In this document: positions 42,609-54,442 of the stretch, piece after piece
How positions within the stretch are numbered: position 1 is the stretch's first letter
Layout of the letters: each line of letters opens with the position of its first letter
NCBI GenBank assembly: GCA_964035545.1
Contig: OZ037765.1
Span: 18,222,698 to 18,286,697 of the forward strand
Origin: Bugula neritina
Lineage: Eukaryota; Bryozoa; Gymnolaemata; Cheilostomatida; Bugulidae
DNA length: 64,000 nt
Direction: 5' to 3'
Program-made: the position numbers and the translations under genes
The notes under the pieces: generated by a model
Database searches by the model: none
Told to the model about the DNA's origin: nothing
The model's input: the letters and a program-made list of their open reading frames with translations, nothing else

Positions 42609-45600
42609 TCAATGTTGTGTTCCTAATGAGACATATCTATTGCGAATAGTAAAGGCTGCAGGTTTTGGCTGTCGCTGCCTGGTAAAAATTCCTTTGTGGT
42701 TACCATATGGTCTGTTAACACCTGACAACAAATAAAGCAAATGGTAAAAATATTCTTTTGTCATAGAACAAAGAAGTTTTATGCATTTTTCAACTTATTC
42801 GAGTTTGGGTTGCATTGACTGAATAATTACTCTGTAACATTTTGCTCCTCCTACAAAGACAACTCCAAATTGACCAGTTTTTAAATTTTACCAAGCTTAC
42901 AATTAATTCTTCGGTTTCATAATGTAAAGAAACATGACTAACACATTAAGGTGCAGTAGTAGAGAGATTTCAATAGCCCAATTCCTTATTTTCATAATAG
43001 ATTTTGGTTAGGGGCACGTTATAGTTTAGATATGGGCTTATTGCCATAACTATCTAACCTGCATTATTAGAATTATTAGAATCATCTACCTTGAACAGTC
43101 ATAAAGTCAGCAAAGTTCCACACCATTTCTCCCACCAAATAATCATTTCTGAGCACATCAAATACTGTATGATGGGCTTTAAGATAATCCACCTGAAAGT
43201 CTTCTGTGAATGACGTTGTAGGCAGCTACAAAAGATGTAAAGCAATGTCAAGTTATGACAGAGTACAAAAAGCGTAACCAGCAGCAATAGAGTTTGTACA
43301 ACAATTTTACACTATTATAACCAATGCAAGTTTGCCTTTGGCTAGGTATACATTACAGTAGCATTGGCACTCTGACGGGAGAAGTTCGTGAAATAAGAAG
43401 AAACAAAATGGACATGAAAAACAGCTGGAAGAAGTGAGGAATGTAAGAGATGAGTGTAATTTATACACTGCAGTTGAAAAAAAAACAAATAATAGAATTG
43501 AGATATGATTGAGCAGCAAATGACAGGAAAGAACAGCTAAAGTGAAGAGAACACCAGACATGACCATAAGCTTAAACCTCACACACTAGGCAAGACCATA
43601 AGCTTAAAAGCACAATCTCAGTACATGCACTACAGCAAGGTTGTGACCCGAAAAAGGAAGATAGCTTCTTTAATCAACAGACAAAAATCCACCAAAGCGT
43701 AGAGAAAAATAGGAGAGGCATGAGACAAATAGAGACATTTTACTGGTGTGTTGTGTGACAAGAAGGTTCCAACGTGATTGAAGATGCTGCTAAACAAAGT
43801 TTCCATTTGACCGGCATTGTTGCATGGCACTAGAAATGGCTACTCACACAACATCTGGAAGATTGATTTAGTCTCACAGAAATGAGGATTTTGCGCTACA
43901 TCAATGGCATCAGCCTGCACAAAAAGAATGAGAAAATCCGAGACATAGCAGGAGGAAAAGCAGTAACCATGTTGATGAGGAATTGACGTCTAGAATGGTA
44001 AGGGCATGTATGAAGGAGAGAAAAAGAGGCAGAAATAGAGAGAGTCAGTAACACCAGTGTTGTGAGCAAGAGAAAAAAGGAAGACCTAAACATAGGTAAA
44101 TGGCTGCTATGCATTATAATACCCACAAGGACCAAAACAGCAATGGTGTGAAACAGTAAAGACCGCAACTTACACTATGGAATCCCGAAATGGTATCAGC
44201 TCCATATTCGCTAAGAATGATAGATTTATTAAATGTCTTATGCCACATATCAAGGTCTTGTTTGATTTGTAAGCCTATTACTTCGATATGTCCCATGTCC
44301 GAGTACCAGGCGTAGTAATGGTTGACGCAGATAATATCAACGTAGGGTACAACCTGGTCTTTCCAGTAATCACTAGGGCCAATTACAAAAGTAACTAAAC
44401 GTGTTGAATCGGCTTGCCGCGTTGTACTGATTACTTCTCTATAAAAAAAAACACAAACCAAACATATGCATGTTGTAAAGCTTGAGTGAAACAGTGCATA
44501 TAAGTTCAAATTATATATTTGTTCACTATAGCCTTGGGTATGAAAGTAAAATTATTGCAGTTCAACCTATTGTATATTAAAGAGCTTTATACAATACTTC
44601 AGTAGTATTTCTAGTGCGTTTAAAAAATATTAACCAAGCGGGCTAGATTTTAAAATTAGCAAACTTTCATTATACATTCCATAATGCAAAAGAAAATGAT
44701 CAACAAACTATCATTATGATATAACCTTTTAACTTACATAGTTGATTTGCATCACAAGATATTATCTTTTTATGCGGCTCTAATGCAAATATAATTAAAT
44801 TTAGTAAATACTAAATTTTATAATATGAATCAAATTTTAAGTATCATCAGTTTACAATGAATCGACAGCCATATTTAATTTCATGGTAACAAGAACACAC
44901 TATGATCTGTGTAACTAACTTGAAATAAGGGCCAGCATTGGGGTCAGCAGACACTGGTTCATTGGCCACCGACCACATGACAACGCTAGGTCTGTTCTTG
45001 TCTCTCGCCACTAATTCTCTCATTACACTCTTATGATGCTCTAAGGACACATTGCCAAGGTTATTGAATCTGAAAATAGTGATTGCCAAGATTGCTAAAA
45101 AACCAGATTTATGAATAAAAGGTAGCAAAATTATCATAGTTTAACAGACTATTATCATTAAATGCAATTATTATCTGTATACAAACAGTATTCTACAACT
45201 ATCCGCAACAATCCAATACTTCTGTAATATACTGCAATGCAATAAATAGTCACAATAATGTCGTCCAAATTATGCTAACTTATTTCTAATGATGACTTTA
45301 TGCAGTGTCAAAACATTAAAATGGAAAAAAAATTCGAAGAGCAATTTCAAGTTGAAGAAATTTTCTAAAACGGGCAAAAAAGGGAAATGCATCACACAAC
45401 TTAGATTTAGTTACAACTATTACATATTTTGCACGAACCATAAACTGCTAGAATTCAAAGACTAAACTTTTAATTAGTACAACCTCTTATCTCACAAGCT
45501 ACAATAAAAGATGAGGAAAATTGAAAAATATACAAACATGTATTTTAAGTTTATCAATGATATATGACTGCATCATACTTAATTCCTACTCCTGGGCACT

Positions 45601-48600
45601 CATCTATTACTACAAATCCAAATCGATCTGCTTCGTCCATTATTTCCTCTGCATATGGGTAATGGGAAGTTCTGAAACAGTTGGCTCCAAGCCAGCGCAT
45701 TAGACTGTAATCTCTAGCTATGAGAGGCAAATCTACACCCTTTCCTCTAATCTATAAAATAGAAATTTGAAAAAAAATATTTGAAGATTGAGAGTTGCAT
45801 TCTATGTCATAGGTGCAATTATATATTATTACTGTACTTTTTTAGGATCCTATTAAAAAGAATTGCTCTATAAGCAGCTCCGAGTTGGGGGTTCAAAGAC
45901 AATTTTACAATCTGAATACATGATAATTATTAAGTGTAGAAAAGCTTAAACACTCAAATATACAGTCTAGAACAACTTAAAATATGTATGAATAAATTAT
46001 TCCTCATAACATCCCTGAGCCTCAGACTGAAGTGACTAGATACATTAAATTTGGCAGCCTATGACACTGTAGCCTTCAACTACACAAAAAATTATTACAA
46101 AGCAGAGTATAATTTTGTGAATTTTCATAAGATTGCAAAGGCTTTACCAAGAGGGATACATGGAATATATAGCATAGCACATACTACAAACTTTACCTAA
46201 AGTGAAGATTGAAATTGCAAGAACAGATATGTTGAATAGAGCATAGTGCATATTAATTGGTATATCTCCTATATGATAAAATATAACAGCATATAGATGA
46301 CATATATATAGGTGTCTGGTTAAAAGATAACTTACATCAGAATCTTCATGTCTTCCCAACCCAAGACAATAAAATGGTTTGTTATTGATAAGCAGTTGTT
46401 TATTGGTTACATTTACAGTTCGAATACCAAAGGGTTGTCGGTAGATATCAATCACGGAGCCTTCTGCGCCAGATATCAGAGTCAACTGAAAAAGAACAGA
46501 GTGACACAACCAAATACAAACAGATAACACTGAGTTACCGGTACTTTAGTGACTTCATTTATTACTGAAATTTTGGTAGAGCTATCATACTATCAAAGTA
46601 AATAATGCTAATTAAAAGTATAAGGTGACTATCAAATTAGTGCAAAAAAGCTACTAAGATTCTTGTTGTGAACTCATTGATTTTGAAAATTATCCCTAAA
46701 ACCTTGTGAATGTTATGTATTGCACTAAAAACAGTTCAACTACAGCCAGTTCGGTCAAAGAGTCATATGCCCAATGTTTACTATTGGTCTAGTCACGCGA
46801 CAAGGAACGTACACCTTAATTGTTCAGCGGCAACCATCCGAATGTGATAATTTTGTGAATAAATTTAAATGGTCACTAAGTATCATCTGGTAGTCTCTAC
46901 CAACATGCTTTGCTGCGATTTAAGAATAATAAATTTAGTGAATTAAAACAAATACTGATAACAATAGTCAAAATTACTGCCACTAGTAAATAGCAATGTA
47001 TTATTGTGTCATCTAGTAGCTCAATGCAAGTTTCTTTAGCGAGCGACAGAATTATTAGACGTTTCGCTGTGCAGTTGTACCAGCACAGTGAATAAAAGTT
47101 TGATAATTTGTCCCCATATTTCAAACTGGCTGCAATCGACCTGGGATCGATACATACAAAACAAGCTTTAAGAACTAGAGTTACAACTGATTTCAAAATA
47201 TGTTTCTCAGTTACTCTGAAAATATCAAGAAAGTTGACTCATCTCAGTGATTTTCGTAAACTATATTTTGATGATACAGAAATTAGGTGAACAGTGTTTA
47301 TAAGAACTACATCTACCTCAAGAGTATAGAGATAAGCAGAAGTAGTGTTGCTCATTGTGTATGGCCACCAGAGACTATAGTTAGTCAGGACAATAACACC
47401 AGCCAATCCTTTTTCAAATCCCACGGCCTTCCCATCAGCATTCAGCACACGTGTAACAACTACTGCTGATGTAGATTGAGCTTCCACGTTGTAATGAATG
47501 TAAGCTACAAAATCACCAAAAGTAACAACAGTTTCAATCTTTTAAATATGTCATATTTTATGCTGCATCAAAGGTGAGAATCTTTTTTTCAAACCTCTTC
47601 TTTTATTACAACACAGCTGTAACATATCTTGGCTAGTAAAAAAATTCTTGAAATTAATTAGAAGTTTTCAACTTGGAATAATATTGAACCATTCAATAGT
47701 TTTTTCTAACTTATCTTTTAGCAATGAACTTGTCAAAAGTATTTGCAGCTTTATAACTATATAATAAAACCATAATTAATTAGAAATGTCAACTGCTTTA
47801 CCTAACACATATTGAGATATCTAAAATACTGATCATCTTAAAAATATACAAGTTATTCGTTTACTGAAAGTCCTTTAAGCTTTAAAATGTATAAAGTATA
47901 AACTACATCTTTATCCAACCAATATTGAAAAAGCAAATGAGAATACCATAACTTTTTCTAAGACTGAATACCAAACTGACCTGCAGTTTTGTTAAATCTA
48001 GTAACAATGGTGACATCAGAGATGTATTGACTAGGCGTTGTATACAGCAAAACAGGTCTATGAATTCCAGCATAGTTGAAAAAATCCATCTGTATATTCT
48101 GTGTGAAATATCCTTCGGGGTACCTTTTAAACACGCTTTTATGTATTACTTATATAACATGAGCATAGGAGTATACACACTGAAGTATAATATAGGCAAT
48201 TTCAATTAGGTTGTACTGTATTAGATCTGCACATAAAAATAATTCATAAGTAATATAAAAAAAAACTATTAAAGAAAGAGAGCAGCCGTGCAGTGAATAA
48301 AGTGCTGGCCTAGTAAATATGAGATCACTGATTCGAGTCCCAACACTGGCGGCAATGTTAGGAAGAGCATCCTGAGCCACAATAGAAAAAGTTTGTAGCT
48401 CGCTTTTGAAAAAGCTTTTCGATCAGGGGTTCTCACAAAGACAGTGACTATAAATTTGCATGTGTGAGTTTGTTATAAAAGATATAAATTTCATTTTATA
48501 CCTTGAAGTATCATTTTTATATGTGATTGTACCAGGAGGTAGGGTTGTAGGTGTTAGTGTATTGTTAACAGCCACAGTCAATCGATTGGTGGCACCACGA

Positions 48601-49459
48601 AGGAAATATTTAGAAACTTCTGCTTCAAATGGTAAGTGGCCACCACTGTGTCTCATTACTTCCACTGTGTTCACCCACTACAAATGTTTTCCAGAAAATA
48701 GACAACTCTAAAACTTTTAGAATTCTGTGAAATGGTTTTGTACATGGTTGGCATATTTTACCCTGTGTTGAAACTCACCACTATTGTGTTGTAGTGTGCA
48801 CTCCCAAACCTCAAAAATATATTTCTGCCATCAAACCAGTCTTTGCTTACATAAAAATCTGTTTCATACCAAACCCATCCAACAAAATCTCTAAGAGCAC
48901 CATCAGCAGTGATGTCATTGTAACTAGAAGGCACTGGCATCGGAATAATCTCACCAGTCTAATGACAAAATATCTTCTATAAATGCATTGATTGTGACAT
49001 AATAGCAATTGAGAACTGCGACCAAATACTACCTTTGAAACTGACTTTAAATACAACTCATAAAGTGCTCTGTAAACAGTAAGTTGAACTACAAATTCTC
49101 TATCAATAAAATTGAACATTAAACAACTGCACAGAAAATATAAATGATCAAGGCAGTGCTTACTCTTTAATATTTCATACTATTCATTAGACTGAGTTAT
49201 GTATGATAATTTTATGCAATGAATAAAAGGTACGTGAACTGTATAAACTAAACAATATAACCTGTGACAAGGGACTTTGATACCATTTTTCTTGAAATCC
49301 TTTATCTCGACTAGGTGAATAATCAGCTCTGAATCTCCACATTCCTGAAAGATCTTTGATTTCTCTGTGTTCTGATTCTTTTGGTTGAAGAAGGCATTCA
49401 CACCATTGATTAGTGGCAAATATCATTACCAGAGCTAGTGAGTATATTTTCCAAAACAT
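42609..49459 (-). CDS. GUSB: Beta-glucuronidase (GH2 family, lysosomal), 11 coding exons
   Basis: The enzyme cleaves beta-D-glucuronides from glycosaminoglycan ends in the lysosome. Coding exons, minus strand: 49262-49459, 48779-48958, 48502-48677, 47981-48123, 47317-47504, 46336-46485, 45579-45751, 44920-45069, 44174-44438, 43090-43225, 42609-42721. They total 1,872 nt and 623 residues (human 651). A hydrophobic signal peptide covers about 1-21. A sugar-binding-like domain follows ([32 protein letters not shown]), then an Ig-like domain and a TIM barrel. Catalytic residues are present: acid/base Glu440 in WSVANEP and nucleophile Glu530 in [15 protein letters not shown] and [14 protein letters not shown] close the barrel. 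The C-terminal tail of the human enzyme, about 20 residues past the barrel, is missing. An AG acceptor at 49473-49474 just before the ATG suggests an upstream untranslated exon. Confidence 0.95.
43879..44060 (+). pseudogene. Decayed LINE (non-LTR) reverse transcriptase C-terminal fragment in GUSB intron 9
   Basis: One frame reads [20 protein letters not shown], then RDIAGGK, then RLEWxGHV, broken by stop codons. This is the pattern (EMRMLRW..GV....R.RNE.IR...) found just after the RT domain of many animal LINEs. Sequence from about 43600 may be the rest of the fragment but is too decayed to read. It lies antisense to GUSB, between exons 9 and 10. It is not functional. Confidence 0.6.
45869..45892 (+). 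mobile_element. Partial copy of the intron-13 foldback MITE (GUSB intron 6)
   Basis: TATAAGCAGCTCCGAGTTGG plus GGGT matches the left arm of the element at 7989-8120. No second arm is visible, so it is a solo end or truncated copy. Confidence 0.6.
48283..48452 (+). mobile_element. tRNA-derived SINE, copy 2 (GUSB intron 3)
   Basis: The head has GTGCTGGCCTAGTAAATATG and a good B box (TGATTCGAGTCC, 48329-48340). The body GTTAGGAAGAGCATCC, then GATCAGGGGTTCTCACAA, matches copy 1 at 10213-10403 in order and spacing. It is antisense to GUSB. Confidence 0.75.
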
Positions 49460-49646
49460 TTTGTTTCTTGTTCTATAAAAAAATACCAGTGTACTAGCAG
49501 AGAATCCTCAAATTTTATGTTAATACCATCATGATGTAGATACTTTTATTATGCAATTGTTGTAGTTTTATGAGGATAACTACTATGTGTGGGTATATGC
49601 ATGTATGAGAAGCTAGAACATAACTCTTCGTATTTATCCAAGAAAT

Positions 49647-49652
<6 letters not shown>

Positions 49653-49725
<73 letters not shown>
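49653..49725. repeat. AG/CT microsatellite upstream of GUSB
   Basis: About 36 uninterrupted AG dinucleotides occur about 190 bp before the GUSB ATG. On the GUSB sense strand it is a long CT tract, inside the putative 5' UTR intron or leader. It may act as a GAGA-type promoter tract or a polypyrimidine tract. Length variation between alleles is expected. Confidence 0.9.
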
Positions 49726-49727
<2 letters not shown>

Positions 49728-49866
49728 TGTGAGTGTTTTAAGAACGGATAACATATATTTACAAACTTAGCATTCGAGAATAGATATCAGATAAAACAGT
49801 AGTACATCAGAACCATACATGAGTAATAATACTAGTTGAATATCACTAGGCGCATGGATTGTCCTG

Positions 49867-49994
49867 CTTATATAGGGGAGCTTAATCCTGATTGGCTTCG
49901 CGAGTTCCGGTCTCCTTGCGGATGACTATCTGCAGCGGAGGCCGCCATTCAGTCAAATAGAGCGTGCGGAATCCCAAGAGTGCCGCAGTGTGGC
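49867..49994. promoter_or_regulatory. Putative divergent GUSB / NAE1 promoter
   Basis: On the minus strand a CCAAT box (49895-49891) is followed by TATATAAG (49874-49867), a good spacing for a GUSB core promoter with a start near 49840. The next 100 bp are the most GC-rich, CpG-containing stretch nearby and hold GCCGCCATT (49941-49949), a YY1-like site. On the + strand GTGAGT at 49995 could be the donor of a non-coding NAE1 first exon, joining the acceptor at 54422-54423 just before the NAE1 ATG. Promoter elements are seen; the pairing with NAE1 is inference. Confidence 0.45.
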
Positions 49995-50331
49995 GTGAGT
50001 GTGAGTGTCACAGTTGAAAATAGTGATGTGTAACCAGTGTGCTTGCAGTACAGTTGGTTGCGCAGACTATGGTCCATATGGCAACCAAGGGAGGGGGTAG
50101 CATGATGTATGCCACGGCCATTACACAAGTACCAATTTTTCTAGGTCTTGAAATGCTTATTTAAGTGAGTGGATTGCTACTTTTAACGCAATAAAACAAG
50201 AAACTAAACTTTAATTGTTTTATAGCTTCTTATTATTCATTTCACTTAATTTTACACTTTAGTTCTATAACCAGAGATAACATAATCTAGATCTATATCA
50301 TTATCAATATCGATTGAACTTAAATGATCAC

Positions 50332-50395
50332 GGGTGTGACTAAAATGGGTGGCTACCCGGTGTCGCAGTCCGTGACACCCATTTTAGTCACACCC
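50332..50395. repeat. Perfect 20-bp inverted repeat (hairpin)
   Basis: GGGTGTGACTAAAATGGGTG (50332-50351) and its exact complement (50376-50395) flank a 24-nt spacer that itself contains GGTGTC/GACACC. The GC-rich hairpin is isolated in AT-rich DNA. It may be a miniature foldback element; no copies elsewhere in the window. Confidence 0.7.
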
Positions 50396-52789
50396 TATAG
50401 CTATTGGTACTGGCATTAAACTCATTTGACAAATATAACCAAACTAAAACTAGCTGAATGTAATTTTGCCTTATACTTATAGCTAATGACAACGTTATAC
50501 TTATAGACAGTTAATGTTATAGTTATACTTAATCTTATACTTATAGTTATACTTATACTTATAGTTAATCTTAAAGTTAATGTTACACTTAGATCTTGAT
50601 GAATTATAAAATTATAATCAAAATTTTAATTTTTATTAGTATTTTCATTATAATTGTCTTAAAATTGTAGTTGTTGATCAGTAAAACTAGTGGCAAAAAC
50701 TAAAATTTAAATTCTATTACAATTAATTTTAAATTCAAAGTGATCTAATTGTAATTCTATCTACTTCTACTTCTAGAAATTATTATTAATATTAATGTTT
50801 AACTTTATCATAATCTTTAAGTTTTCATAATTATTACATTATTAATATTATATTATAATTATAATTATTATTTCTAATACAAATAATGACAATAAATTTA
50901 ATGAATAGATCCAATAAAAAATACTTATCTATAGTTATATCTCAATAAAAACATTGCAAGACTGAAGGGACAATGCTCAAATGTGATTACCATTGAACTA
51001 TAACTATAGTTTCAGTTCAGCGGTGATTACTGCCAAGGAGCACGCCCCTTTGAAATGAAACATTCACAGAAAAGCCTCTATACTCTATAGTTTATTATAA
51101 TATCTAGCGGTTTACCTAAGTCCTAAGAGCTCATATTACACGAAAAGCGACGATTTGAGTAAGGAGTTATCTTTTCTCTATAAACTAATGCGTGAAACTA
51201 TTTCAGGTTGAGTGGGATAAATCTGTGTTATCTCCCCTGTTATTACTCATTTGATATTTTGTAAACCTGTTTCATGACATACATGATACAACTATTTTTC
51301 TCTTACACAGAATAATCACTGCCCATGATGCAGAGCAAAAACAACCTCTAAGTTTGACATTCTTTCCAGCTCATGGTTTATACTTTAGTGGTTTAATGGC
51401 AAATGCTATCAAGGGCCCTGCATAGTGTGGTGCAGAGTTAACCAGCGGCCAAAGGTGAGTTATAATGAGTCTATCAGTGTCAAACCATAGTCACAGAGTA
51501 AAAAGGTAAAGTAGTTAGTTCTATTCTACAAAATCTGAGGCATTGAGTGTCTTTAAAGTAGTTACAACAGTGACGCTATTTTAATTTACAAAGGGTAAAT
51601 GTGAAGGAAATACTTTTGTTATATTACAGCGTTAGCTAATGGTGTGCAATTGAGACATTTCACTTTTCAGGTGTAATTCACATACTCAACTTTTTTAAAC
51701 TTTGTGTGACTTGTCTTAAAACATTACTGCCAGTGCCATTGTAAAAACTTGTTATATTATAATTAGTAGCCACAAAGAAAACCATTTAAATTTGAGGCAG
51801 GTATAGACTTACAGTTTTTATCTGATGAAAGTTCATCTAGAAAAAATGCAACAGAAAAAACAGCTGTCTGCCATGTGACTTAACATTAGAACATCAAGCA
51901 TGCAAAACTTGAAAGTTTAAACAGTGTGAAAATCTTTTGTTTGCACCATGCAACGGCAATCAACAATGTAAGCTTAGAAAATGTGAGATTGAAATCACTA
52001 GCATAGTAATTGTAGCTTATATTATGGTTTATAAGCGTAAGGAAGTATATTTTTTGTAACGCTAAAAATTATTCTAAAAAAGAAAGGAATTTTTTCAATT
52101 TAGTAAAGCTATTCTCTGATTTAAGTGGCAAACTATTATTTAGGAGTATTAGAAGTAAATTTGATTAAGCTATTCAGTCATTCTATTTAAACTGACTCTA
52201 AATACTATTATAATTTTGATTAGGATATATCCAAACTGTTTTAGTCAGTAAAACTTGTAAAAGTCATAGTGGGATGACAAACAATAATTATATTATCTTT
52301 GTGCATGTACCATTCTATTTCAACCTTTGCTACTGCCTACTGATTGTAGCTATACGCTTTCCTTAAACATGAATTAAAACTATTTGGAACCAAACTTGCT
52401 AATTTCATGTGATCATCTTTATAGAAAATATAAACGTACGTAGTTACTACCTTTACCTATGTCAGACAACTCCACAAAACGAATAAATGATTTTAATAAT
52501 GTGTTTATATTTTATTTCAGAAGAGCCTCGATGCACGCAGCTTTTTGCAGTCATAAATTAGATTATAGTTTTTTCGTGCTTGCTAAAAGTATAGACTTTT
52601 CGCTCAGATTTTTCTGTGATTTCTTTTTTAAAAAGGTAACCCTGGATTTATGGTTTGTGCAATCAAAGTAAATGTTAGAGAGGTTTTTAATAAAGCTTTA
52701 AAATAATGCTAGTGTATTTATATAAACTTAAAGCAAATCTTTAATTAGCTTTGACTATTTTTATAAACAATTGAATTAGAATAATCTTT

Positions 52790-53060
52790 ACACTTACAGT
52801 TACTGTTAGTAAGGCCTTACTCTTAGCCTTAGTCTTAGTGTTAGTCTTACTCTTAGAGACTAAGTTGAAGTTAAAATGAAAATGTAGCAGCAACAGTAAC
52901 TCAAGAGCAAAATTAAGTGTAACACTCACACTGTGATTGTTACACTTACTGTGACAGTGACTGTTGTTGTTAGTGTTGCAATTAAAAGAAAAATCAAAAT
53001 GAATGGTCAAGTTGAATTCTAGTTTTACTAATAGTAATACTAATAGTACTACTACTAGTA
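52790..53060. repeat. Degenerate CTTAGT hexamer and TACTAG triplet tract
   Basis: At 52817-52860 the sequence is a chain of CTTACT, CTTAGC, CTTAGT and GTTAGT hexamers. Similar but looser hexamers continue, and triplets TAC/TAG appear at 53030-53060. It resembles the tract at 36950-37350. Not coding. Confidence 0.7.
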
Positions 53061-54442
53061 ATACTATTATCCGACCCAGTACTAACTACCACAAATTAAA
53101 AGCTCTTAGTTTTGCTTTTATTTTTAGCCAATCGCTATCAGTCTCATAATCAATATGAATATCATTATTCATTAGACTTAGAGTTTGTGATGGTTATAAT
53201 TATAATAATAATCATAATAAGACTAATTACCTTAGTTTATTATCTCATTTAAGTGTTAAGACTATTAGTTTTACACTTACTGTTGCTGTTGGTGTTCAGT
53301 TTTATCAGATTGAAAGTGAAATTTATTCAAATTCAATAAAAGAATCTAAGATAATGTATGCAATAACAATTCATTGATAAACACTAATGACTAATAGTTT
53401 GACAGTGATTGCAATTGCGAAATTTATCAATAATACACTAATAATCAATAATCATAATGAGAATCATGATCATAATCAGTATGACTATGATAAAGATACT
53501 AAAACCATTAGGTTTAGTATTGCTATAATTATCATGATTGCCAATACAATAACATACAAAATGACATTATAATTATGACTTTTGATCTTATGCTTTGAAA
53601 GTATGTGTTTCAAACTGACAACTACCAAGATTATTGATAGTAATACTATTAATACTACCAATACAATATTATTATTCACCTCAGCTTGGTCAAAGTCATG
53701 TCAGATCAAGGAGAGTTTACAAGCAAAAATTTTGAAACAACTCAGTATTTCTAGTGCTGTCTTATAATATTTGCATTCATTCATTAAGACTTGGCGAATG
53801 CTTGCCCACACTCTGTAGCTATTATAGAAAGAGCATTGGGCATCTCCATTTTTAACCATTCAAGGTTTACATTTATATACATTCAAACAATAATGAAAAA
53901 TAACTATATTTATATGAACTAATCAATCTTCTTAATAGCATTGAAATTGCTATTCATGTTGAGAAATGACTCTTAAACATAATGTATTTGTTGTAATAGT
54001 CATCAGCTCTGTACATGAAGGTCAGGAATTTATCAGTTTTAACATGTCATTATGTTATTCTTTTCATTATTATGTTTGTTTAGTATACAATTGTAAGTGC
54101 CACCGTTGCTATGAGCCATAGACTCTCAAGTACTGAAGTTATCAGTTATCAAATTCAATATAGGCTAAGTTAAGCCCTGCTATTTATCAACGTATTTGTA
54201 TTTACTACTAACATAAAGCAATTATTTTTATTAAACATTTTGTGCTTTCTTGGTTTGATAGATGCATCTTTTACTTGTTTTACCAGTTTGCAAGGGCATC
54301 ATAGCTTAACCATCATTATTTAGAACTTTTCACCATTTGCTTTAAATTTCAAGGCACCAATTTTAAATAGCAAGTTTAGTTTGAATCAACATTTAGATTG
54401 ACTTATTCCTATATCTTTTGTAGAATTTATTCTTGTTTCGTG

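Larger units (their letters stand above)
50000..54420. other. Gene-free AT-rich region (possible NAE1 first intron)
   Basis: No gene is supportable. Short ORFs here (for example 52459-52671, 53485-53679) are repeat-derived or of random composition. It holds an inverted repeat at 50332-50395, ACTTAT repeats at about 50470-50590, TTAGTC-type hexamers at 52790-52870 and TAC/TAG triplets at about 53030-53060. Confidence 0.5.

Noticed and set aside
46897-47196. 99-codon minus-strand open frame in GUSB intron 5
   Set aside because: It lies between well-supported GUSB exons, has no family resemblance, and would disrupt the conserved protein.
49515-49754. Ser-Leu repeat open frame
   Set aside because: It is the translation of the AG/CT microsatellite.
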